From Vibrio lentus (GTDB lineage: Bacteria; Pseudomonadota; Gammaproteobacteria; Enterobacterales; Vibrionaceae): DNA of 48,249 bases. The stretch is from contig NZ_MCZK01000151.1 in NCBI RefSeq assembly GCF_002875945.1, positions 1 through 48,249 of the forward strand, given 5' to 3'. Positions 1 through 11,200 of the stretch are shown piece by piece (positions within the stretch are counted from its first letter, which is position 1; each line of letters opens with the position of its first letter). The notes under the pieces are model-generated. The model saw nothing but the letters and a program-made list of their open reading frames with translations, ran no database searches and had not been told where the DNA came from. The position numbers and the translations under genes are program-made.

Positions 1-2172
1 ATGAATTACGCAACAAAGCCCGTCACGAGTTTCCGTATTGAACCGACGGAGTTCAATGTTGGTGGTGCTCTTACATCAAATGGATTAGTGGTTGAGCTAA
101 AAGCCGACCCAACCACTCCGGGTGGCTACATCGGTTTTGTGACAACGGCTCCGAATGTTGAAACTAACGTGTTTACGATTAGTTTCTCGGATACCAATTT
201 AGGCCAATACACCTTCACCTTACTTGAAGCGTTGGATCATGTAGATGGCTTAGCGAAGAATGATCTGACTTTTGATCTTCCTGTTTACGCGGTTGATAGC
301 GATGGTGATGATTCACTGGTGTCTCAACTTAATGTGACCATCGGTGATGATGTACAGGTCATGCAAAACCAAGCGCTTAATATTATTGAGCCAACGGTTG
401 CTGATTTGGCGGCAGGTACCCCGACGACAGCTACTGTTGATGTGATGCCTAGTCAAAGTGCCGATGGCGCGACAATTACTCAGTTTATCTACGATAACGG
501 AGCAATAATAACGCTCGATCAAAACGATACGGGTGAACAAAAGTTCGTCTTTGCTGAGGGTTCACTGTTCATCACATTACAAGGTGAAGTTCGCTTCGAA
601 CCAAACCGTAATCTAGACCACACGCTTAGCGACGACATCGTGAAGTCGATTGTGGTGACTTCAAGCGATTTAGATAAAGATGTGGTGACGTCAACGGTCA
701 CTCTGACCATTACTGATGGTGATATCCCAACCATTGATGCAGTGCCAAGCGTTACCTTGTCTGAAACCAACCTTGCAGATGGTTCAACTCCAAGCGGCAG
801 TGCTGTAAGTCAAACAGAGACGATTACTTTTACGAATCAAAGTGATGATGTGAGCAGTTTCCGTATTGAGCCAACCGAGTTCAATGTGGGTGGTGCACTT
901 AAATCGAATGGGTTTGCGGTTGAGATAAAAGAAGACTCTGCGAATCCAGGTACTTACATAGGCTTTATTACCAATGGTTCGAGCACTGAAGTTCCAGTGT
1001 TTACCATTAGTTTCTCGACCACCACGCTCGGTGAATACACCTTTACCTTACTTGAAGCGTTAGACCATGTAGATGGCCTTGCGAATAACAGCTTAAGCTT
1101 TGACCTACCTGTTTACGCTGTCGACAGTGATGGCGATGATTCACTGGTGTCTCAACTCAATGTGGCCATTGGTGATGATGTCCAAATCATGCAAGACGGT
1201 ACGTTAGATATCACTGAACCAAACCTTGCAGATGGAACCATTACAACCAACACCATTGATGTGATGCCAAATCAGAGTGCCGATGGTGCGACGATCACTG
1301 AATTCTCATTTGGCGGTATTGTCAAAACACTCGATCAAAGCATCGTAGGTGAGCAGCAATTCAGTTTCACAGAAGGTGAGTTGTTTATTACTCTGCAAGG
1401 CCAAGTGCGCTTTGAACCGAATCGCGACCTTGACCATTCAGTTAGCGAAGACATCGTGAAGTCGATTGTCGTTACTTCAAGTGATTTTGATAACGATCCG
1501 GTGACTTCAACCGTTACGCTGACCATTACCGATGGTGATATTCCAACCATCGATGCGGTACCAAGCGTTACGCTCTCAGAAACAAACCTAGCTGATGGTT
1601 CTGCACCAAATGCTGGCGCGGTCAGCTCAACACAGACGATTACTTTCACCAACCAAAGTGATGATGTGGTTCGCTTCCGTTTGGAACCAACCGAGTTCAA
1701 TACTAACGATGCACTTAAGTCGAATGGCTTAGCGGTCGAACTACGTGAAGACCCTCAAGGCTCTGGTCAGTACGTCGGTTTTACTACCAGTTCGTCTAAT
1801 GTAGAGACGACAGTATTTACGTTGGACTTTAACGCTGGAACCTTAGGCGAATACACATTTACCTTAATCGAAGCTCTGGATCATCAAGATGCACGTGGCA
1901 ACAACGATTTAAGCTTTAATCTACCGGTGTATGCAGTTGATAGTGATGGCGATGACTCGTTAGTTTCTCAGCTTGGCGTAACCATTGGTGACGATGTGCA
2001 ATTGATGCAAGACGGCACAATCACCAGCCGTGAGCCAGCATCAAGTGTTGAAACATCAAATACCTTTGATGTGATGCCAAACCAAAGTGCTGATGGAGCC
2101 AAAGTTACTTCATTTGTTTTCGATGGTAGTACTGCAGAAAGCCTTGATTTAAATGTGAATGGTGAACAATAG
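1..2172 (+). CDS. RTX/T1SS-143 repeat giant adhesin, N-terminal fragment (ends at in-frame TAG)
   Basis: 723 codons, open from the first base and closed by a TAG at 2170-2172. The same reading frame continues without a frameshift to 13905, so this is the front part of one giant surface protein. It holds three units of a roughly 270-residue repeat, recognised by the F-R-I/L-E-P-T-E-F-N block (Phe codons at 859 and 1675, truncated first unit at 31), a YTFTLLEALDH block and an Asp-rich AVDSDGDDS block. These resemble T1SS-143 repeats of large type I secreted Vibrio adhesins. The first 8-9 residues match no repeat unit, there is no visible ribosome binding site, and no N-terminal retention module is present, so the true start probably lies upstream of the window. 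Expected role: surface attachment or biofilm, if the full protein is made. Confidence 0.75.
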   Translation: MNYATKPVTSFRIEPTEFNVGGALTSNGLVVELKADPTTPGGYIGFVTTAPNVETNVFTISFSDTNLGQYTFTLLEALDHVDGLAKNDLTFDLPVYAVDSDGDDSLVSQLNVTIGDDVQVMQNQALNIIEPTVADLAAGTPTTATVDVMPSQSADGATITQFIYDNGAIITLDQNDTGEQKFVFAEGSLFITLQGEVRFEPNRNLDHTLSDDIVKSIVVTSSDLDKDVVTSTVTLTITDGDIPTIDAVPSVTLSETNLADGSTPSGSAVSQTETITFTNQSDDVSSFRIEPTEFNVGGALKSNGFAVEIKEDSANPGTYIGFITNGSSTEVPVFTISFSTTTLGEYTFTLLEALDHVDGLANNSLSFDLPVYAVDSDGDDSLVSQLNVAIGDDVQIMQDGTLDITEPNLADGTITTNTIDVMPNQSADGATITEFSFGGIVKTLDQSIVGEQQFSFTEGELFITLQGQVRFEPNRDLDHSVSEDIVKSIVVTSSDFDNDPVTSTVTLTITDGDIPTIDAVPSVTLSETNLADGSAPNAGAVSSTQTITFTNQSDDVVRFRLEPTEFNTNDALKSNGLAVELREDPQGSGQYVGFTTSSSNVETTVFTLDFNAGTLGEYTFTLIEALDHQDARGNNDLSFNLPVYAVDSDGDDSLVSQLGVTIGDDVQLMQDGTITSREPASSVETSNTFDVMPNQSADGAKVTSFVFDGSTAESLDLNVNGEQ

Positions 2173-5100
2173 TTCGTCTTCACGGAAGGCTCGGTATTCA
2201 TTACGACGGAAGGTGAGATACGTTTCGAACCAGTGCGCAATCAAAACCATGCAGGCGGTGATATTACCAAGTCGATTGAGGTGACGTCTGTTGACCTCGA
2301 TGGCGATATTGTTACATCGACAGTGACACTTAAGATTGTTGATGGTGACCTCCCTACCATCGACCTCGTTCCTGGAATTACGTTATCTGAAGTGGATCTG
2401 GCTGATGGCTCTGTGCCAACGGGCAACCCAGTAACGATGACACAAACCATTACCTATACCGTCGGTAGTGACGACGTCAGTCATTTCAGAATTGACCCTA
2501 CGCAGTTCAATACTTCAGGGGCTTTGAAATCAAACGGTTTAGATGTCGAGATAAAAGAGCAGCCAGCTAATTCTGGTAATTACATTGGCTTCGTTAAAGA
2601 CGGTTCTAACGTAGAAACCAACGTCTTCACGATCAGCTTCTCGACGAGCAATTTAGGGCAATACACGTTCACACTGCTTGAAGCGTTAGATCATGTCGAT
2701 GGATTACAAAACAATATACTAAGCTTCGATGTCCCTGTTTTAGCGGTTGATGCGGATGGTGATGATTCTGCAATGTCGCCAATGACGGTTGCGATCACCG
2801 ATGACGTACAAGGTGTTCAAGATGGTACCTTGAGTATCACTGAGCCTTCATTAGCTGATTTGGCATCGGGTACGCCACCAACGACGCCAATCATTGATGT
2901 TATGCCAACGCAGAGTGCTGATGGCGCGAAAGTGACACAGTTTACTTATGATGGTGGCACAGCTGTAACGTTAGACCCAAGCATCTCTACAGAACAAGTC
3001 TTTACCGTAACCGATGGCTTACTGTACATCACCATTGAAGGGGAGGTTCGTTTTGAGCCGAGCAGAGATCTAGACCATTCATCTGGCGATATCGTAAGAA
3101 CGATTGTCGTTACCACCAGTGATTTTGATAACGATACAGATACCGCGGATGTCACTTTGACGATCAAAGACGGTATCGATCCAGTTATCAATGTGGTTCC
3201 AGATGTTAACTTATCGGAAGTCAATCTAGCGGATGGCTCGACGCCAACTGGTTCTCCGGTAAGTTCGACTCACACAATCACTTACACCGAAGGAAGTGAT
3301 GATTTTAGTCACTTTAGAATTGCGACCAACGAATTCAATCCTGGCGATCTGTTGAAATCAAGTGGTCTTGTTGTTCAACTAAAAGAAGATCCTTCTTCTG
3401 CTGGTGACTACATTGGTTATACCGATGATGGTATGGGTAACGTTACCGATGTATTTACCATTAGCTTTGATAGTGCAAACAAAGCTCAGTTTACATTTAC
3501 CTTGATTGAGGCGCTTGATCACCTTGATGGCGTGCTCAACAACGACCTTACTTTCCGCTTACCTACCTATGCTGTTGATACAGATGATTCTGAGTCAACA
3601 AAGCGCGATGTGGTGGTTACGATAGAAGATGACATCCAGCAAATGCAAGATGGCTTCTTAACCATTACCGAGCCAAATTCTGGTACGCCAACAACAACTA
3701 CCGTTGATGTGATGCCAATACCAAGTGCAGACGGCGCGAACATTACGCAGTTCACGTATGACGGTGGTTCTCCAATTACTCTGAATCCTAACATCAGTGG
3801 CGAACAAGAGTTTGTTTTCACTGAAGGTTCATTGTTTGTGACACTAGATGGTGACGTAAGGTTTGAGCCAAATCGAAACCTTGATCACTCTGCAGGGAAC
3901 ATTGTTAAGTCAATCGTGTTCACGTCTTCAGACTTTGATAACGATATCTTTTCGTCGACGGTTACGCTCACCATTGTTGATGGTGACGGACCAACAATCG
4001 ACGTTGTGCCGGGTGTGGCATTGTCAGAAAGCTTACTTGCGGATGGTTCTACGCCTAGCGTAAACCCTGTGAGTATGACTCAAACCATTACTTCACTTGC
4101 AAGCAGTGATGATATTGCTGAAATAGTGGTGGAAGTAGGGCTATTCAATACCAACGGCGCGTTGAAGTCGGATGGTTTGTCACTGAGTTTGCGTGAAGAC
4201 CCTGTAAATTCAGGCGACTACATTGCATTCACGACGGATGGTTCGGGTGTTGAGAAAGTTATCTTCACTCTAGATTTTGATGACACGAATCCGAGCCAAT
4301 ATACATTTACTCTGCTTGAACGTTTAGACCATGTTGATGGCTTAGGAAATAACGATCTGAGCTTTGATCTTTCTGTTTATGCAGAAGATACCGATGGTGA
4401 TATTTCAGCGTCTAAACCGCTGACAGTCACCATCACCGATGATGTTCAGCTGATGCAGTCAGGTGCGCTCAACATTACTGAGCCAACCACGGGAACACCG
4501 ACTACAGCAGTCTTTGATGTGATGCCTGCGCAAAGCGCAGATGGTGCCACAATCACTAAGTTTACCTATGGCAGCCAACCTGAAGAGTCTCTGGTACAAA
4601 CCGACACGGGTGAGCAAGAATTTGTGTTCACTGAAGGTTCTCTGTTTATCAATCTCGAAGGGGATGTACGTTTCGAACCTAACCGTAATCTCGATCATTC
4701 GGGTGGTAACATCGTTAAAACCATTACGGTGACATCGGAAGATAAAGATGGCGATATTGTCACTTCGACTGTAACGCTAACTATTGCAGATGGCGCGCCA
4801 CCAACTATCGACACCGTACCGACTGTCGCGCTGGCTGAAGCAAATCTGATTGATGGTTCTTCACCGGGTTTACCTGTGAGCCAAACTGAAACCATTACTT
4901 TCACAGCAGGAAGTGATGATGTTAGCTACTTCCGCATTGATCCGGCTCAATTCAACACATCAGGCGATCTGCAAGCGGATGGTTTGGTGGTTCAACTAAA
5001 AGAAGATCCTCTGAACAGCGATAATTATATTGGTTACGTTGAGAGCGGCGGTGTCCAAACGGATATCTTCACCATCGCGTTTAGCAGCGTGGTTCTAGGA

Positions 5101-5250
5101 GAGTACACATTCACCTTGTTGGAAGAGTTAGATCACCTGCCAGTACAAGGTAACAATGATCAAATCTTCACCTTGCCAGTTATAGCAGTCGACAAAGACA
5201 ACACTGACTCAGCCGTGAAGTCTCTTACGGTGACGATTACCGATGATGTA
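31..5250 (+). repeat. Seven-unit array of ~270-codon adhesin repeats
   Basis: Equivalent Phe codons lie at 31, 859, 1675, 2485, 3313, 4123 and 4930, giving unit spacings of 276, 272, 270, 276, 270 and 269 codons. The last unit keeps only its first half. Conserved internal blocks are FRI-P--FN, YTFTLLEALDH, VMP-QSADGA, RFEPNR-LDH and TLTI-DG--PTID. The sixth unit has lost the aromatic-Arg motif. Confidence 0.85.
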
Positions 5251-8200
5251 CCAACCATTACTGACACCACTAGCGCGAGTACGTTTGTGGTTGATGAAGA
5301 TGATTTAGGTACTCTGGCACAAGCGACGGGTTCGTTTGTTACCACAGAAGGTGCAGACCAAGTTGAAGTTTACGAACTACGTAATATCTCAACGCTGGAA
5401 GCAACGCTATCGTCGGGCAATGAAGGTATTAAGATCACTGAGATCACCGGTGCTGCCAACACGACCACCTACCAAGGGGCGACCGACCCAAGTGGAACGC
5501 CGATTTTCACATTAGTGCTGACTGATGATGGTGCTTACACCTTTACCTTGCTTGGCCCTCTCAATCACGCTACGACACCGAGTAACCTCGATACATTAAC
5601 AATACCGTTTGATGTTGTTGCCGTTGATGGTGATGGCGATGATTCTAACCAATATGTATTGCCAATCGAGGTGATCGATGATGTGCCTGTGATGACCGCT
5701 CCGACAGGTGAAACGGTTGTTGATGAAGACGATCTTACAGGTATTGGTTCGGATCGTTCTGAAGACACCATTATCAATGGACTGTTCACGGTCGATGAAG
5801 GCGCTGATGGCGTTGTGAAGTATGAATTGGTTGATGAAGATTTGGTTCTGGCTGGCTTAACTTCCGATGGAGAAGGCTTAGAGTGGTTAACTGTTTCACA
5901 GGTAGGCACAACATTTACCTATGTTGCTCAAACCGTAACGAGTAATGAAGCGGTGTTCGAGATTATTTTCGATACCTCGGATAACAGCTATCAGTTTGAA
6001 TTGTTTAAACCGCTTAAACACCCTGATGGTGCCGATGAAAATAACATCGAACTTGATTTCTCAGTCGTGGCTGAAGACTTTGACCAAGACCAATCAAACG
6101 CAATCGATCTGAAAATCACAGTGACGGATGATGTTCCGTTAGTGACAACTCAGTCGATCACTCGTATTGAAGGTCAGAATTACAATGGTTCTAAAGTCGA
6201 TATGTTTGCCAATGCGACGGATGTGGGGGCTGATGGTGCGGTACTGAGTCGAATTGAGGGCATCTCAAGTAACGGGGCTGATATTGTTTTTCAACGAGGT
6301 AACAATACTGGCTTTAGCGATGGCTTGAATGTTCAAAGTGGAAGTCGAACTATCCGTGTTTATGAGCAGACTGATGATGGCAATGGTGGTACTCAGGAAA
6401 GGCAACTGGGTACTTTACGTATCAACTCAAATGGCGAAATAGAATTTAGAGCTAATGGCTATCTAGATCATGACGGTGATGACACCATCGACTTCTCGAT
6501 TAACGTGATTGCGACGGATGGCGATTTAGACACTTCTGAAACTCCGTTAGATATCACGATTATTGATAGGGACTCGACAAGAATCGCGCTGAAAGTGACT
6601 ACTTTCGAGGACGCGGGTAGAGATTCAACGATACCTTACGCAACGGGCGATGCTCCGACTCTTGAGAATGTTCAAGATAACCAGAGTGGTCTGCCTAATG
6701 CGCCAGCTCAAGTTGCGCTGCAAGTTAACCTATATGACCAAGATAACAACGAGTCTATCGGTCAACTGACGATTCAAAACAGCAACCACAGAGGTATGTT
6801 CTATTACTTTGATGGCATGGAGTATCACAAGTTAGATCCGGAACCTAACGGCGATATCATCTTTGATTCCTCTGTGATGGACCAAAGTTTTGCTCCAAAC
6901 CCAAATGAAGCAAGACAAACCATTGCGACGATCGACAACCTGTACTTTGTCCCTGACCAAAACTTTGGTTCTGGTGAAAATGGGGTTCGAATCAATTATG
7001 AACTTGAAATTGACAACAACAATAACAATCCTGATCACACCATTAATTCAAACTTCAGAATTGAGATTGAAGCTGTAGCTGATATTGCAACTTGGGATGA
7101 CACCAGTAGCACGTATCAGTATCAAGTGAACGAAGATGAAGACAACGTTACCCTGCAATTAAACGCAGAATCACAAGATAACAGCCGCACTGAAACCATT
7201 ACCTATGAGCTCGAAGTTGTTCAGGGAGATGGTAAGTTTGAGTTGCTTGACCAAAATGGCTCAGTGCTTACGCCAGTTAATGGTTTTTATATCATCACAT
7301 CTGCTGATATCAATAGCACCGTGGTTAACCCTATTGATAACTTCTCTGGGCAAATTGAATTTAAAGCGACAGCTATTACTGAAGAGACACGTAACCCATA
7401 CGATGATGCAGCCAACGGTGGAGCAAACGATAAGACGACGGCTCGTTCTGTAGAGCAAAATATTATCATTGATGTCACTGCTGACGCCGACCCAGGCACA
7501 TTCAGTGTGAGTCGTATCAAGATCAACGAAGACAACATCGATGATCCTGATTACATTGGTCCTTTGGACAACAAAGACGCATTCACGCTAGACGAAGTCA
7601 TCACCATGACTGGGTCAGTGGATACCGATGGTTCTGAAGAACTGTTTGTTCGTATCAGCAATGTTACTGAAGGCGCGGTGCTCTATTTCCTAGGGACGAC
7701 TACAGTTGTTCCTACAGTCAGTGGTACCAATTACCAAGAAATTGCGTATTCCGATTTGGCTAACGTGGAAGTCGTTCCAACCAAACACAGCAATGTGGAT
7801 TTTACTTTCGATGTAACCGGTGTGGTTAAAGACACCGCGAACCTTTCTTCAGGTGCGCAAGTCGATGAAGAAATACTGGGTACTAAGACGGTCAACGTCG
7901 AGGTTAAAGGTGTTGCTGATGTTCCTTATGGTGGAACGAATGGTACAGATTGGACAACGTTTGATGACGGTACAACGAGTGGTGTTCAAACGACTATTGA
8001 AGAGAGTCAAAATGGCGATAGATATGCTCTGCTGGACTTCACAGTGTTATCTGGAGAAAGAAGACCTGATACTGGTACTACGCCATTAGCTGATGATGGT
8101 TCGGAGTCGCTCACTGTGATTCTATCGGGTATACCCGACGGCGTTATTCTGGAAGACGGCGACGGTACAGTGATTGATCTTAACTTTGTTGGTTACGAGA

Positions 8201-11200
8201 CTGGACCGGGCGGTAGTCCTGACTTATCTAAACCTATCTATGAAGCGAACATTACTGAGGCGGGTAAAACCTCAGGTATTCGCATCAGACCTGTCGATTC
8301 GTCGACGGAGAATATCCATATTCAAGGTAAAGTGATCGTGACTGAAAACGATGGTCATACGCTTTCTTTTGATCAGGAAGTTCGAGTGTTGGTAGAGCCT
8401 AGGATCGATACCTCAGCAACTTACAATACCGTGACCAACGGCGACGAAGATACGGCTATCAATATTGATTGGCACCCAGAGGGTACTGACTATATTGATG
8501 ATGATGAGCATTTTACTTCTATTGTCATCAGTGACATTCCAACGGATGTTGAAAGTGTTGTGGTTAATGGCGATGTAACTTGGGTTTACGATGCTGCCGC
8601 AGGCACTTTAACCATCACACCTAAGAGTGGCCAGACGCCAGAAGAGTTCACTCAAATCGCGCTGAACAATAACTTCATCCAAATCACTCCAGCTCAAGAT
8701 TCAAGTACTGATTTTACACTTGATACTGTGGTGATGATTGAAGAGCGAGATCATGAATACGTCGACGCTGGCAATCCTGGTCAAGGCATCGTTACCGCGA
8801 CGATTAACGGTTCTATTGATGTTCAAGTACGACCTGTGGTTGAACCAGAAGATGCCAATAACAAACTTGTTGTCGATGAGGTTTCAGGTCTCACTGCTCT
8901 AACAACAGTGGTTGCAGATGCTCTGACCGGTGTCCTCAAATTTACAACCAACAGTGACAATGCATCGGTAACGGATGAGTTTGTTATTCGTTACGAAGAA
9001 ACTGATGCTTCGTCTGCTATCGAAGAAGTGGACCAGTTAGTTATTCAATTGACAAACGTGGACGACTCAGCGCTATCAGATGATGTGCTCAATCAGTTAC
9101 TTGTTATTGGTGCTGCATACGAAGGTAATGGTCGCTGGGTTGTAACCAATGAAGATCTGTTTAGCATTGGTGCACCGAACGGTCTAGCATTTCCGCCAGT
9201 TTCTAATATCCCCGGCGTTTTCAATGACATCAAGATGACCATCTTTAGTACAGTGGTTGATCGCGGTGATGGTGTTGAAATTGAGTCATCAGCGGCGGTT
9301 CAAAGGGAAGGTGAAGTAAATCTATCGTTCCCAGAAGTGCTTGTTGGCGGGAATGAGGTGGCTGCAGATATTACGATGACACCAGACAGCGTTGTCGATG
9401 CTATAGAAGACACACAGCTAGACTTAGGCTCTGCGCTAAATAGTTTGATCACTTTCTCTGGAGAAGATGCCTCAACAGACCAAGTGACCATCATTATTGA
9501 TTCCTCTGTGACCATTAACCCAGGCGGTACTTTCCCAATCAGTTTAGCGGGAAGCAGTGAAGTCGACTTCGTTAACGGCAAATATGTATTCGAAACAACA
9601 GTCGACCAAGGCGTTTCAACGGACTTTTCTGGGCTGTTACTGAACCTACCAGCGGACTACTCTGGTGACTTTAAGTTACCACTAACCATTGTGACCAAAG
9701 ATCTCCTTTCAGGTGATGAAAAAACCTTGGTGACCGATGTGGTAATCAAAGTCGCGCCAGATGTTGAAGGCAACCCAGACATCGACGTTACAGTCACAGG
9801 CTCATTGGACGACTTGTTCAATCCTGTCGATACCGATGGCCAGGCTGGGCAAGATCCAGTTGGCTACGAAGATACCTATATCCAGCTTGATTTCAGCTCA
9901 ACTATTACTGACCAAGTAAGTGGGGTTGAAGGTGGTGACGAAAAATTCACATCTATTACGCTGACTTTGGATGACACGAGTGTTGGTGCGTTTTATACCA
10001 GCGCGGGTGTATCTCTTGGTACAACGGTAACCTTCGATGAAGCTCAGATTAACGCGGGTGCTCTAGATAACGTCTTGTTCAGAGCTGCTCCTAATTACCC
10101 TACGGGTAATGACGTTAATCAGGTTCAAGTGAATGTCAGTGGGACAATTACCGATACGGCTACCTACAATGAGACAGCTTCTCCTGTTGGCAGTGCAATC
10201 GACACGGATACTTTCTCTACGAGTGTGAACTTTGAAGTGGTTCCTGTCGTGGATGATGTCCTTGTCACAGGACCGGGCAGTGATCCGGATGTTATCGAGA
10301 TTACAGGTAACGAAGACCAGCTTATTTCCTTGTCAGGTACGGGCCCAGTATCGATTGCATTGACTGACCTTGATGGCTCAGAGCAGTTCGTTTCGATTAA
10401 GTTTACGGGTGTACCCGATGGCTTCTTAATGAGTGCAGATGCTGCATCAGCATACACAGTGAAGAATAACGGTGGTGGTGAATGGAGTGTTCAACTGCCT
10501 CAAGCATCAGGGTTTTCGTTCGATTTGAGTGAGCTATCGATTTTACCGCCGAAAAACTTCAGTGGTACGGCCGAGTTTGGCGTTGAAGTCTTCACTCAAG
10601 AATCTTTGTTGGGTGTGCCTACTGCGGCGGCAAACTTGCCAAGCTTCAAACTGCATGTGGTACCTGTTGGTGATGATGTCGATACCAATCCAACTGACTC
10701 TGTGACAGGCAACGAAGGTCAAAACATTGATATCGAAATCAATGCGACTATTTTGGACAAAGAATTGTCGGCAACAGGAAGCGGAACGTTTACTGAAAAT
10801 GCTCCTGAAACACTTCGAGTTGAAGTGGCGGGTGTGCCTCAAGATGCTTCTATTTTCTATCCAGACGGCACGACATTGGCTAGCTACGATTCGGGGACAC
10901 AACTATGGACACTTGATGTTCCTGCTCAGTCGCTCGATAAGATCGTATTTAGTTCGGGTGAACATAACAGCGATGCGGGTAATGTGCTTGGCATCAATGG
11001 ACCATTGCAGATTACGGTTCGCTCTGTAGATACAGACGCTGACAACACCGAATACTTAGGTACTCCAACCAGCTTCGATGTTGATTTAGTGATTGACCCT
11101 ATTAACGATCAACCGACGTTTGTGAATGTGACCAACATTGAAACGGCGGAAGATATTAGCATCGCTATCGACAACTTCAGTATCTACGATGTTGACGCTA

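Noticed and set aside
2233..2235. GTG as a genuine start of a second adhesin gene
   Set aside because: It lies in the middle of a repeat unit, same frame as the upstream part, with no suitable ribosome binding site; the gene is better seen as one frame with an internal TAG.
10543..10902. Long antisense frames inside the adhesin and lyase genes
   Set aside because: They are shadows of strongly coding plus-strand repeats with no start signals of their own.
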